A DNA stretch of 64,000 nt from Wocania_A sp965224845. Its GTDB lineage: Bacteria; Bacteroidota; Bacteroidia; Flavobacteriales; Flavobacteriaceae. A program made the translations under genes and the position numbers. The stretch covers positions 682,001-746,000 of the forward strand of contig CBDDAJ010000015.1 of assembly GCA_965224845.1 (NCBI GenBank), in the 5' to 3' direction. Each line of letters starts with the position of its first letter. Position 1 is the first letter of the stretch. Shown here in pieces: positions 17,302-25,690 of the stretch. Below the pieces are notes generated by a model that was not told the DNA's origin, searched no databases, and was given only the letters and a program-made list of their open reading frames with translations.

Positions 17302-17347
17302 CAACATTTTGAAATATGTATTATTTGGATTTACAAAATGTGACAAC
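17283..17347 (+). repeat. partial direct duplication of the 3' end of the EnvC-like gene
   Basis: TTGGATTTACAAAATGTGACAAC occurs at 17283-17305, covering the last codons and stop, and again at 17325-17347 in the intergenic region, 42 bp apart. It is a small tandem duplication with no obvious role. Confidence 0.8.
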
Positions 17348-17485
17348 GCAATGTAACGCAATTTGTTGTGAATCCTCAACTTGTTTCAAGACCTCATAAA
17401 CAATAAAAACAAGAAACAGAATTATTACGCTTTATTTATAATAACATAGTTAGTACTTGTTAATTCTAAGCTTAAATAGGAGTGT

Positions 17486-17698
17486 CTAAACCCTTACAAT
17501 CACATAGCCTTTTCTGGTTTTTTTGTAGTGATTACCATTCCAAAAGTAATAGCGTTTGCCTTTAACCCTAACAACTTTATAATGTTTAGGAGCAGATTTT
17601 ACTACAGTTACAGTAGCGGGTCTGGTTACTACACGAGTAGCACATGACGTTGATAATAAAAGAAGTAAAACAGAAAATAAAATAACAGAAGATCTCAT
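17486..17698 (-). CDS. small predicted lipoprotein
   Basis: 70 aa on the minus strand. A signal peptide ends in lipobox LSTSC (Cys19). The rest is short, strongly basic and rich in Val, Tyr and Lys (HYKVVRVKGKRYYFWNGNHYKKTRKGYVIVRV). The YYFWNGNHY motif recurs in small exported proteins of many bacteria. Function unknown; the basic charge suggests surface or nucleic-acid contact, which is only a guess. It stands alone, with the EnvC-like gene converging on it from the left. Confidence 0.7.
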   Translation of the reverse strand: MRSSVILFSVLLLLLSTSCATRVVTRPATVTVVKSAPKHYKVVRVKGKRYYFWNGNHYKKTRKGYVIVRV

Positions 17699-18004
17699 AG
17701 CAATATAGATTTTGGGTTTATATTATCAATAAGACTTGTTGACGGTTAAAAGGTTTAATTTGGAGGTGATTCTTTAAACTATTGAACCATAAGTTTGATT
17801 CTGACTATAGTAAACTGGCGTGTCAGGAATTGTAGCAGAAATCCTTTTTGTGAGACACGAACAAAAAGATATAGTAAAACATTTATGTTCATCAATTCAA
17901 TAATTTAAAACAGAAAACATGAATAAAAGCTCAACCTAAGCGATTCTAAAAGGTTTTGGTAACCCTTGAGGGGAAACACCTAAAAATTTATAATTGGGGA
18001 TTAT
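17699..18004. other. intergenic region without recognisable gene
   Basis: About 306 bp upstream of the small lipoprotein (which is read away from it) and downstream of the thioesterase. I see no tRNA, no good promoter of the TAnnTTTG form on either strand, no strong hairpin and no reading frame with a family signature. Confidence 0.5.
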
Positions 18005-18514
18005 TTACTCAAAAAGCGCCTTTAACTCGGTAGCCTTATTTGGGGTAATTTTACCAGCCAATAATAAGCTTAACTGTTTACGGCGTAAAGCTGCGTCAAA
18101 ACGTTCTTTTTCCAAATCGGTTTGTGGGTGCACTTCGGGAACAGAAACGGGTCTGCCTGTATCATCTACAGCAACAAAAGTGTAAATAGCTTCATTAGCT
18201 TTTGTTTTTTCACCAGACTCTCTATCTTCTATCCAAACATCAATAAACACTTCCATTGAGGTTTTAAAAGCACGAGATACTTTGGCTTCAACGGTAACCA
18301 CACTACCTAAAGGCACTGCTTTACTAAAAGCTACATGATTTACTGATGCCGTTACCACAATGCGCCTACTGTGTCGTCTGGCTGCTATACTAGCTGCACG
18401 ATCCATACGTGCCAGTAATTCGCCTCCAAATAAATTGTTTAACGGATTGGTTTCACCAGGTAAAACCATATCGGTAAGTGTCGTTTTTGATTGCTCAGGT
18501 GTTTTTGCTTGCAT
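18005..18514 (-). CDS. acyl-CoA thioesterase (hotdog fold, YciA/BACH type)
   Basis: 169 aa from ATG 18514 (a GTG one codon upstream is also possible). The family segment NPLNNLFGGELLARMDRAAS contains the GG and Asp typical of hotdog acyl-CoA thioesterases that release fatty acids from CoA, followed by the strand VVTASVNHVAFSKAVPLGS. The C-terminal 40 residues are a charged helix (LEKERFDAALRRKQLSLLL). Cytoplasmic, no signal. Substrate chain length cannot be told. Confidence 0.88.
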   Translation of the reverse strand: MQAKTPEQSKTTLTDMVLPGETNPLNNLFGGELLARMDRAASIAARRHSRRIVVTASVNHVAFSKAVPLGSVVTVEAKVSRAFKTSMEVFIDVWIEDRESGEKTKANEAIYTFVAVDDTGRPVSVPEVHPQTDLEKERFDAALRRKQLSLLLAGKITPNKATELKALFE

Positions 18515-18594
18515 CACTTGTATTTTAATGATGTTGCAAAGGTACTATGCTTTTAAGTATTAATAAAGTAAAAAGGTGTGAATTCTAACAGAAG

Positions 18595-19530
18595 CTAATC
18601 AAGCTTTTTAACCAATAACCAAGCATCTTTGTTGTGTGTTCTTCTAATTTCTCGAATGGCTTTAAGAGCATCCTTACCATTTTCGTAACTGGCATATACA
18701 ACCTCGTGTAAACCGTATTTGTTTACACCAATTTTTCTAGCACTAAACCCTTCTTTTTTTAATTGAGCGATTTTTTTATCACAATTTTCTTCAACTCTAA
18801 AAGCACCTGCAACTATATGGTAATTACCGGTTTGTTTAGTTACATTTAGCGTAATGGCAGGAAGTGAGCTTAAACTAAAAGTGGCCTGTTGTATTTTAGT
18901 GTCTAATTGTTTTGTTGCTTCTTCTTGGGCTAATTGATTATGTGTTTCAATTTGATCAACATAAAATTTTGAAGCGGTAAAACCTCCAAGTGTCAAGGCT
19001 ATTAAGGCTACAGCAGCATATTTTAAGTAAGGCTTGGTTTTGCGTTTTTCAGGTGTAACAGAAAGCGGAATGACCTTTTCAATTTCCTTAACGTTTTCTT
19101 TATACACTTCGCGAGTTACAGAAGGCGACACAAATTGAGATAAACCAAAAGAATCGGTTAAATAATTAAGATTATAGGTAGGGTCGAATAAAATTTTGCC
19201 TTCGTTGTTAAGCGTTACTTCTCCAATATTTTTAAAGGTAAGTGTTTCACCTTGTGTTAAATACGATTTAAGTATTTTAACGCGTTTAGCAATTTTTTTA
19301 ATAGCTATCTCAAAAGGGATTTTTTCTACATCTGCAATATAATGTGCTAATAATCCATCGTTTTGTTGAATTTGCTCATTAAACGATACTGCTTTTTTAG
19401 GCGGATAAAAAGCATTTGTTGAGTCGTTAATGGTAGCCGATACACGTTGTGTTAAAAATGAACCAAATTCTGGAATGGTAACACATTCATATCTATATAA
19501 TAAATCGCTTATGTAGGTTTCTAATTGCAT
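18595..19530 (-). CDS. HU-like (CCDC81-type) and SPOR domain membrane protein
   Basis: 311 aa. The N-terminal part (about 1-130) resembles the prokaryotic CCDC81/HU-like repeats: LETYISDLLYRYECVTIPEFGSF, then GLLAHYIADVEKIPFEIA and FKNIGEVTLNNEGKILFDP. A single membrane helix follows (about 173-190, AAVALIALTLGGFTASKFYV). The C-terminal 80 residues form a SPOR domain (YHIVAGAFRVEENCDKKIAQ) ending in DAWLLVKKLD. SPOR domains bind denuded glycan strands at division septa, so a cytoplasmic HU-like part tied to septal peptidoglycan is the inferred layout. Read alone on the minus strand. Confidence 0.85.
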   Translation of the reverse strand: MQLETYISDLLYRYECVTIPEFGSFLTQRVSATINDSTNAFYPPKKAVSFNEQIQQNDGLLAHYIADVEKIPFEIAIKKIAKRVKILKSYLTQGETLTFKNIGEVTLNNEGKILFDPTYNLNYLTDSFGLSQFVSPSVTREVYKENVKEIEKVIPLSVTPEKRKTKPYLKYAAVALIALTLGGFTASKFYVDQIETHNQLAQEEATKQLDTKIQQATFSLSSLPAITLNVTKQTGNYHIVAGAFRVEENCDKKIAQLKKEGFSARKIGVNKYGLHEVVYASYENGKDALKAIREIRRTHNKDAWLLVKKLD

Positions 19531-19702
19531 AAAAACAAAGTTAAAAAATTATGCTAGCAGATAAAATTTCAGCTTAAGTATTTATTAACAATAACAAATC
19601 AAGCAGTAAAAACAGGATTAGAACGGGTATAACACAATAATTTTTATCCTCAATCCTTGTGTAAAAAGGCTTTTGTTGTAACTTTAAAAAGAAATAATTA
19701 GA

Positions 19703-20806
19703 ATGACGGATAACGATTTGCTTTATACTCTAGCGTTACAGCATGTGCCAAATATTGGTGATATAACGGCTAAAAAACTCATTGCACATTGTGGTTCTGC
19801 CGAAGCGGTATTAAAGGAAAAAAAGCAAAATCTATTAAAGATAGATGGAGTAGGTCATGTTATTTTATGCGATTTATTTGAAGCGCATCATGTAATAGAA
19901 GCCGAAAAGGAAATAGAATTTATAAAAGATAATAGACTAACGGCATTATATTTTAAAGATAAAAATTACCCTGAAAAATTAAAGCACTGTATTGACAGCC
20001 CTATTCTGCTATTTCAATCGGGGAATATAAATTTTAATCAGCAGCATATTATTAGTGTTGTTGGGGCAAGAAAAATTACTACAAACGGTATCGTTTTTTG
20101 TGAGAATTTAATTGAGTCGCTAGTGCCGTATAACCCAATTATTGTTTCCGGGTTTGCCTATGGTACAGATATTACAGCACATAAAGCGGCTTTAAAGCAC
20201 AATTTGCAAACTATTGGTTGTTTAGCACATGGCATGCACACCATTTACCCTAAAGTACATAAAAGATATATGGCTGATATTGAAAAAAACGGTGGTTTTT
20301 TTACAGACTTTTGGAGTAGCGACGCATTTAATAAAAACAATTTTTTAAAGCGAAATAGAATTATTGCAGGTTTAAGCGAAGCTACAATTGTAATAGAGTC
20401 TGCCGAAAAAGGAGGAAGTTTAGTAACTGCCGATATTGCGAATTCTTATAACCGAGATGTGTTTGCTGTTCCAGGGCGTATTACAGATTCGCAAAGTGTG
20501 GGTTGTAATAACTTAATTAAACACCAAAAGGCTCATATGCTTTCTGATCCTTTGGATGTGCCTTATATTTTAAACTGGCAATTAGAAGATGATAACAAAC
20601 CAGCCATCCAAAAACAACTATTTGTTGAGTTAGATACAGCCGAAAAAACCCTCTACAATTATTTAAAAGAAAACAGCAAGCAGCAATTAGATGTTATTGC
20701 CATTCATTGCAATATGCCTATTTTTAAAGCCGCCAGTATTTTATTGACTATGGAGTTAAAAGGCGTTGTAAGACCTTTACCAGGGAAGTGGTTTGAAGTG
20801 ATCTAA
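19703..20806 (+). CDS. dprA: DNA-processing protein DprA
   Basis: 367 aa. DprA protects incoming single strands and loads RecA during natural transformation. The Rossmann-like core is plain: IISVVGARKITTNG, VSGFAYGTDITAHKAAL, LAHGMHTIYPKVH, NNFLKRNRIIAGLSEATIVI and DVFAVPGRITDSQSVGCN. A small N-terminal helix-hairpin-helix/SAM-like region (ALQHVPNIGDITAKKLIAHC) precedes it and a winged-helix tail follows (ILLTMELKGVVRPLPG). It converges on trpS with 19 bp between the stops. Confidence 0.96.
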   Translation: MTDNDLLYTLALQHVPNIGDITAKKLIAHCGSAEAVLKEKKQNLLKIDGVGHVILCDLFEAHHVIEAEKEIEFIKDNRLTALYFKDKNYPEKLKHCIDSPILLFQSGNINFNQQHIISVVGARKITTNGIVFCENLIESLVPYNPIIVSGFAYGTDITAHKAALKHNLQTIGCLAHGMHTIYPKVHKRYMADIEKNGGFFTDFWSSDAFNKNNFLKRNRIIAGLSEATIVIESAEKGGSLVTADIANSYNRDVFAVPGRITDSQSVGCNNLIKHQKAHMLSDPLDVPYILNWQLEDDNKPAIQKQLFVELDTAEKTLYNYLKENSKQQLDVIAIHCNMPIFKAASILLTMELKGVVRPLPGKWFEVI

Positions 20807-20825
20807 ATTCTTGAGAAAGCTGGGG

Positions 20826-21794
20826 TTAATACCCGGTTTTTTCCCTAACTCTATTTAAAACAGCATCGGCAACTAGCTTTGCTTTTGAAGCGCCAACGGC
20901 TAAAGCTGCATCAATTTCGCTGAGGTTATTCATATAATAATTATAACGCTCACGCTGGGGAGCATATTTTTCAATAATCAATTCAAATAAAGCTTGTTTA
21001 GCATGCCCATAGCCATAACCCCCATTTTCGTAATTTGCTTTCATAGCAGCTATTTGTTCATCTGAAGCTAATAAATTGTATATCGCAAAACAGTTGCATG
21101 TACTCCAATCTTTAGGTTCTTCAAGTGGTGTGCTATCGGTTTGTATAGACATTATTTGTTTGCGAAGCTTTTTGTCACCCAAAAATATATTAATGGTATT
21201 ATTTCTGCTTTTACTCATTTTTTCTCCATCAGTGCCAGGAATAAGCATCGTGTTTTCTTGTATTTTACCTTCTGGCAGCACAAAAGTTTCCCCCATTTTA
21301 GCATGAAAACGAGAAGCTACGTCTCGTGTCATTTCAATATGCTGTAACTGGTCTTTTCCTACGGGAATGATATTAGCATCGTATAATAAAATATCGGCAG
21401 CCATTAGCATGGGGTAAGTAAACAATCCGGAATTAACATCTTCCAGCCTGTCGGCTTTATCTTTAAAACTATGTGCTAATGTTAAACGTTGGTAAGGAAA
21501 AAAGCAACTTAAATACCATGATAATTCGGTTACCTGTGGCACATCGCTTTGTCTGTAAAACACGGTTTTTTCAATGTCCAAATTAAAGGCTAACCAGGTT
21601 GCAGCCGTAGAATATGTATTAGCCCGTAATGTTTCAGCATCTTTAATCTGCGTTAATGTATGCAGATTTGCAATAAACAAAAACGAATCGTTTTCAGGGT
21701 TGTTTGCCATTTCTATTGCAGGAATAATAGCGCCTAAAATGTTTCCCAAGTGCGGTGTTCCTGTGCTTTGTATGCCTGTAAGTATTCTTGCCAT
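20826..21794 (-). CDS. trpS: tryptophanyl-tRNA synthetase
   Basis: 322 aa, a class I synthetase that charges tRNA-Trp. The HIGH-like motif is TGTPHLGNILGA near the N-terminus and the KMSKS motif is seen exactly (GTDGEKMSKSRNNTI). The tryptophan-binding core DILLYDANIIPVGKDQLQH is intact. Normal length for the bacterial type. It is transcribed alone from the minus strand and ends against dprA. Confidence 0.97.
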   Translation of the reverse strand: MARILTGIQSTGTPHLGNILGAIIPAIEMANNPENDSFLFIANLHTLTQIKDAETLRANTYSTAATWLAFNLDIEKTVFYRQSDVPQVTELSWYLSCFFPYQRLTLAHSFKDKADRLEDVNSGLFTYPMLMAADILLYDANIIPVGKDQLQHIEMTRDVASRFHAKMGETFVLPEGKIQENTMLIPGTDGEKMSKSRNNTINIFLGDKKLRKQIMSIQTDSTPLEEPKDWSTCNCFAIYNLLASDEQIAAMKANYENGGYGYGHAKQALFELIIEKYAPQRERYNYYMNNLSEIDAALAVGASKAKLVADAVLNRVREKTGY

Positions 21795-21860
21795 AATATA
21801 TCCTGTAAATACAGGCGTTTGTTTTAATTAAATAACACCGCGAAAATACGTATTTGTTGG

Positions 21861-21890
21861 GCAATAAAAAAAGTGGCAAAGGCCACTTTT
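21861..21890 (-). terminator. terminator of the YeaQ/YmgE-like gene
   Basis: AAAAGTGGC (21869-21877) and GCCACTTTT (21882-21890) form a 9-bp stem with a 4-nt loop. Read on the minus strand the stem is followed by a T run, 23 bp after the stop codon of the gene at 21913-22155. Confidence 0.8.
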
Positions 21891-21912
21891 ATATAATTAA
21901 GTTAGGGTTTTC

Positions 21913-22155
21913 TTATTTTTTAAATAGGCCGGCAATAAATAGAATAACAGAGGCACCAATGGCTCCTGTTAAAATATCTCCAACAACACCATCCATTAAA
22001 GTGATACTTAGTTGTTTAAACAGCCAATTACCAACAATACCACCAACAATACCAATGATAATGTTGAGAAGTATTCCAAAGCCGCCGCCTTTCATTAATT
22101 TACCAGCTAACCAGCCGGCAATGGCTCCAATTAAAAGTGAATACAGTAAACCCAT
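21913..22155 (-). CDS. GlsB/YeaQ/YmgE family small membrane protein
   Basis: 80 aa, nearly all hydrophobic, with three membrane helices and the glycine-rich signatures AGWLAGKLMKGGGFGILLNI and GIVGGIVGNWL that define the transglycosylase-associated (YeaQ/YmgE) family. These proteins are often stress-induced; their molecular function is not settled. It is divergent from the acyltransferase gene, with only 67 bp between starts, and has its own terminator. Confidence 0.9.
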   Translation of the reverse strand: MGLLYSLLIGAIAGWLAGKLMKGGGFGILLNIIIGIVGGIVGNWLFKQLSITLMDGVVGDILTGAIGASVILFIAGLFKK

Positions 22156-22208
22156 AATTTTTGTTGTTTTAAAGTTAATATGTTCTAAATATAATCAATT
22201 TATAATAG

Positions 22209-22216
22209 TATTTTTG
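22209..22216 (+). promoter_or_regulatory. possible -7 box for the acyltransferase gene
   Basis: TATTTTTG matches TAnnTTTG but lies only 6 bp before the ATG at 22223, and no -33 TTG is evident at the usual distance. If used, the transcript would be leaderless or nearly so. Confidence 0.35.
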
Positions 22217-22222
22217 ATACTT

Positions 22223-22960
22223 ATGAAAATTGTAAAACACATTTTCTGGATATTATACCGTATTTGGTTCTATATTCTAGTGGCATTGCCAATACTTTTA
22301 ATGTTTCCAATTCTTTTAATTTCTATTTTAAAAGAGTCATGGTATCCGTTCTTTTTTAAGCTGGCAAGATTTTGGGCAAGGTTTATTTTAATAGGTATGG
22401 GTTTTAAACCTAATATCGAGCGCGAACAAGTCCCGGAAAAAGGTAAAAGCTATATGTTTATAGCTAACCATACCTCAATGGCAGATATAATGCTGATGCT
22501 GGTTTCGGTTAAAAACCCCTTTGTTTTTGTAGGTAAAAAGGAGCTTGCCAAAATCCCGCTTTTTGGTTTTTTTTATAAGCGTACTTGTATTTTGGTTGAT
22601 AGAAGCTCTGCAAAAAGCAGACAAGCCGTTTTTTTAAGAGCACAACGGCGGTTACAATCGGGATTAAGCATTTGTATTTTTCCTGAAGGCGGTGTGCCCG
22701 AAGAGCATATTGAATTAGATGCCTTTAAAGATGGTGCTTTTAGACTGGCTATTAACCATAAAACACCAATAGTTCCTTTAACTTTTGCCGATAATAAAAA
22801 ACGATTTTCATATACTTTTTTTAGTGGAAGCCCTGGAAAGATGCGTGTAAAAATTCATAGATTTTTATCTACCGAAAACTTAACCGTTGAGGACACCAAG
22901 ACGATAAACCAGGAAGCAAGGCAAATAATTTTAAAGCAATTGGAAATATTTAATAAATAA
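22223..22960 (+). CDS. 1-acyl-sn-glycerol-3-phosphate acyltransferase (PlsC family)
   Basis: 245 aa from ATG 22223; the frame is open further upstream, but that part overlaps the opposite gene and is not coding. One or two N-terminal membrane helices (WILYRIWFYILVALPILLMF) lead into the acyltransferase core: NHTSMAD (the catalytic HX4D box), FVGKKELAKIPLFGFFYKR, and FPEGGVPEEH (the substrate-binding FPEG box). PlsC puts the second acyl chain on lysophosphatidic acid in phospholipid synthesis. A strong bidirectional terminator begins at the base after the stop codon. Confidence 0.92.
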   Translation: MKIVKHIFWILYRIWFYILVALPILLMFPILLISILKESWYPFFFKLARFWARFILIGMGFKPNIEREQVPEKGKSYMFIANHTSMADIMLMLVSVKNPFVFVGKKELAKIPLFGFFYKRTCILVDRSSAKSRQAVFLRAQRRLQSGLSICIFPEGGVPEEHIELDAFKDGAFRLAINHKTPIVPLTFADNKKRFSYTFFSGSPGKMRVKIHRFLSTENLTVEDTKTINQEARQIILKQLEIFNK

Positions 22961-22990
22961 AAAACTGCTCTGGGGAGAGCAGTTTTTTTT
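22961..22990. terminator. bidirectional terminator between plsC-like gene and anti-sigma/barrel gene
   Basis: AAAACTGCTCT (22961-22971), loop GGGG, AGAGCAGTTTT (22976-22986) and more T on the plus side; A residues on the left give a T-tract on the minus strand. It serves two convergent genes. Confidence 0.9.
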
Positions 22991-23043
22991 TGATGTTGAT
23001 TTCCGAGCTTAAAGGAAACCAATACCTAGATCTAACCAAAAAC

Positions 23044-24585
23044 CTAAAACTTAATAGCAAATCCGGTATAAACCCCAATAAAATAAGGTTTAAAGTTACC
23101 AGACGTATTATTAAACGTATTGATTTGATATTTGAACATAGGCTCAAAATTCAAATCTATTTTTTTTGAAACTTTATAGTTTAAGCCAAAACCAAAGTTT
23201 GCACTATAGCTTACTTTATTAATATTACTTGCTTCTCCTAAAAGCGTTCTGGACCCTGCACTTTCAGAGAAAATCTCATTTTTGTTTAAAAAGAAGGAAC
23301 TAAAACCACCAATAAGGTTAACACCTAATTTTTTGTTTATAAGGGCATATTGAATCTCTAAAGGCACCTCTATGTAACCCATATCTTGATTTATAGACGT
23401 GTTTGAGTTTTTTGAAAATACTTCAGGGCTTTTTGCAGAACTCAAATTATCGCTGCTAATAACAGAAACGGCATTAACGGTATTATTGTTAGTGGTTACG
23501 TTTTGTAATGAGCTTGCACTAGCACTAAGAGACTGAAACACGACCACATTATTAGTATTGTAACCTAAATTTACTTTATTTATACCTGTACGAATACTTA
23601 GCTTCTTATTAACAGCATAACTAGCTTTAATACCATAACTCATATTAAGTTCGCCGCTTTTCGAGTTGTTGTTAAATTGCGGGTCTATTGAAGACCCATC
23701 TCCTAAACTACTAAAATAAACAGGTGCTGCATTTGGGGCAATGCTCCACCTGCTTATGTTTTCGTCTTTCTCTTCTTCAATAATATCTTTGTTATTATTT
23801 AAAGCGTCTTCAATAGTAAGTGTGTTTTCGTCAGTATTAGTTTTAGCTGTTTTGTCGATCTTAGGTATTGGGTTTGCCGAAATATCATTTTGTTTTACAT
23901 CTGCAACGGCGGTATTATTTTTTGTAGCATTACTGATTATTTCGTTTGCCTTATTTATATCAATTTGAGGCGTTTTATTTTGAATACCCTCATTGGTTTT
24001 TTCTTTTGAGTTTTCAGCAATTACCGCTTTATTATCTGTATTTAAAATTATATTATTAGCGTTAGATTTTTTGTTTGAAGGAAGCTGAGTTTGTTGCGTG
24101 CCCTTGTTTTTATGTTTTGAAGATATATTTTCAGCAACCGATGTTTGGTTTGAAGGTGTAATATTTTTTTGATCCTTATCAGTTTTAGCTTCTGAAGCTT
24201 TTTTATCAGATTCGTTCTCTATATTCGATTCTGCAACAGCATCTTTAACATCTGTAATATCATCTCCTTTTTTAAAGTTATTGGTAGCATTATTGTCTTC
24301 AGAAGTGTTAGATTTCTCAGGGTTTTCCGCTTCAGTTTCAACAACAACCTGGTTATTAGGAAGGTCTTGAGAATCATTACCTGTTAATAACCCACCAACT
24401 GTTAATAAAAGTAAAAGTAAAGCGGCTACGCCAGCATAGCGCCACCAAATAGGAATAACGCGTCGTTTTTTCTTTTTCTTATTAAGTTCAGCTTCTATAT
24501 TTTCCCAAACAGCATCGCTAGGCGTTACTTCAAAATTTTTGAAGCGTTCCTGAAATAGTCTGTCTATATGTTTTTTATCACTCAT
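23044..24585 (-). CDS. anti-sigma-like N-terminus fused to an outer-membrane beta-barrel-like domain
   Basis: 513 aa. The first 45 residues (HIDRLFQERFKNFEVTPSDA) look like the cytoplasmic part of the anti-sigma proteins that pair with ECF sigma factors. One membrane helix follows (about 52-68, AGVAALLLLLLTVGGLL), then some 200 residues of Asn/Lys/Thr-rich low-complexity linker. The C-terminal 220 residues (SLGDGSSIDPQF, LNMSYGIKASYAVNKKLSIR, FGFGLNYKVSKKIDLNFEP) have the alternating pattern and terminal aromatic (FAIKF) of a barrel domain. The start overlaps the sigma gene stop (TAATG), so the two are translationally coupled. The likely role is regulation of that sigma factor by an envelope signal. 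Confidence 0.8.
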   Translation of the reverse strand: MSDKKHIDRLFQERFKNFEVTPSDAVWENIEAELNKKKKKRRVIPIWWRYAGVAALLLLLLTVGGLLTGNDSQDLPNNQVVVETEAENPEKSNTSEDNNATNNFKKGDDITDVKDAVAESNIENESDKKASEAKTDKDQKNITPSNQTSVAENISSKHKNKGTQQTQLPSNKKSNANNIILNTDNKAVIAENSKEKTNEGIQNKTPQIDINKANEIISNATKNNTAVADVKQNDISANPIPKIDKTAKTNTDENTLTIEDALNNNKDIIEEEKDENISRWSIAPNAAPVYFSSLGDGSSIDPQFNNNSKSGELNMSYGIKASYAVNKKLSIRTGINKVNLGYNTNNVVVFQSLSASASSLQNVTTNNNTVNAVSVISSDNLSSAKSPEVFSKNSNTSINQDMGYIEVPLEIQYALINKKLGVNLIGGFSSFFLNKNEIFSESAGSRTLLGEASNINKVSYSANFGFGLNYKVSKKIDLNFEPMFKYQINTFNNTSGNFKPYFIGVYTGFAIKF

Positions 24586-25124
24586 TATAAGGATTGTAAA
24601 CGCTTTGTCTTATAATTTTTAATAGTCTCTTTTAAAATCTGTCTAGCACGGGCTAAATTAGATTTTGAGGTTCCAATATTTATATTCAGCAGTCCTGCTA
24701 TTTCTTTATGCGAGTAACCATCTAACACATAAAGATTAAAAACTAATCGATACCGATCGGGCAGTTCTTGAATAATTTTTAAGAGATAATCTAAAGAAAC
24801 ATGGTCTTCATCAATCTCTAATTCTGCATCATCTTCTATATTTTCATTTATTATATCAAAAACTTTTTCACTTCTATAGCGTTGTAAAGCTGTATTTATG
24901 GTTATGCGCTTTAACCACCCTTCAAAAGAGCCTTTGTTTTTATATTGTTCTATTTTATTAAAAATAGTTAAAAATGCGTCTTGCAAATTATCTTCTGCTT
25001 CGGCATAGTTTCTTGAATACTTTAAGCACACAGAGAATAATTTACTCGAAAAGAGTTTGTATAATTCTCCTTGGGCTTTAGTATCATTAATTCTACAATT
25101 TTCTATGAGTTGATTTAAACTCAA
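24585..25124 (-). CDS. ECF-type RNA polymerase sigma factor
   Basis: 179 aa. Region 2 is ELYKLFSSKLFSVCLKYSRN with NLQDAFLTIFNKIEQYKNKG, and region 4 ends in the helix-turn-helix HKEIAGLLNINIGTSKSNLARARQ. No region 1 or 3, as in extracytoplasmic-function sigma factors. The start is a TTG at 25124, since no ATG exists near in frame. It overlaps the downstream anti-sigma/barrel gene by one base and follows a small lipoprotein gene by 30 bp, suggesting a lipoprotein, sigma and anti-sigma unit. Confidence 0.92.
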   Translation of the reverse strand: MSLNQLIENCRINDTKAQGELYKLFSSKLFSVCLKYSRNYAEAEDNLQDAFLTIFNKIEQYKNKGSFEGWLKRITINTALQRYRSEKVFDIINENIEDDAELEIDEDHVSLDYLLKIIQELPDRYRLVFNLYVLDGYSHKEIAGLLNINIGTSKSNLARARQILKETIKNYKTKRLQSL

Positions 25125-25154
25125 ATTAAAACACGTATTTATTAATACTTAAAC

Positions 25155-25565
25155 TTAATTTGTAACAGGGACTTCTATAGTTAAATATTGGTCTTCGCCG
25201 TTATTATCTTCACCTTGCCAAAACTTAAATATATACGACCCATTACTGGTAACAATAAAATTAAATGTTGCTTCTACTAACTCGTTTGTAAGTGTTTCAC
25301 AACTGTTGTTTTCAAATACGTAATTAATTGGGGCTACAGTACGTATGTTGTTTTCTTTTAAATAATAAAACTCTTTAAAAGAGTGGCAGGTTGAAGGCCT
25401 CAAATAAGAAACCGTTATAGGATACACTTCTCCTAAAGTAAAGGCATCAGGAATATCAACACTCTCTACAGATAATATTTCAAAACTATAGTTTGTACTA
25501 TCATCATCAATACTACAGGAGACAAATAAAAGTAAAGTAAAGCTTAGGGCGATTAACTTTTTCAT
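25155..25565 (-). CDS. predicted lipoprotein upstream of ECF sigma factor
   Basis: 136 aa with lipobox LFVSC (Cys17) followed by SIDDDSTN, an acidic stretch after the lipidated cysteine that often marks surface export in Bacteroidota. The rest is beta-rich and Ig-like (TLGEVYPITVSYLRPSTC, TFNFIVTSNGSYIFKFWQGE) with three cysteines besides the anchor. No known family recognised. Its place before the sigma gene suggests it belongs to the same response, which is inference. Confidence 0.75.
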   Translation of the reverse strand: MKKLIALSFTLLLFVSCSIDDDSTNYSFEILSVESVDIPDAFTLGEVYPITVSYLRPSTCHSFKEFYYLKENNIRTVAPINYVFENNSCETLTNELVEATFNFIVTSNGSYIFKFWQGEDNNGEDQYLTIEVPVTN

Positions 25566-25660
25566 TACAAATAATTTTTAATTTTTCTGTTTAATACATG
25601 TTTTTGTATTTATAGATGTGAAATAAACTAAAAGGTTGCGTGTACAATCTTCTTAAATGC

Positions 25661-25690
25661 AAAAAAATCCCGATTCTTCGGGATTTTTTT
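25661..25690 (-). terminator. terminator of recA
   Basis: ATCCCGA (25667-25673), loop TTCT, TCGGGAT (25678-25684), flanked by seven A on the left and seven T on the right. It therefore works in both directions, and lies directly after the recA stop on the minus strand. Confidence 0.85.

Noticed and set aside
17699..18004. Possible small RNA or gene in the 306-bp gap
   Set aside because: No promoter, terminator or conserved-looking frame was found.
21854..22222. Extended N-terminus of the acyltransferase frame
   Set aside because: The extension is antisense to the YeaQ/YmgE-like gene and contains its mirrored codons; the ATG at 22223 begins the true membrane anchor.
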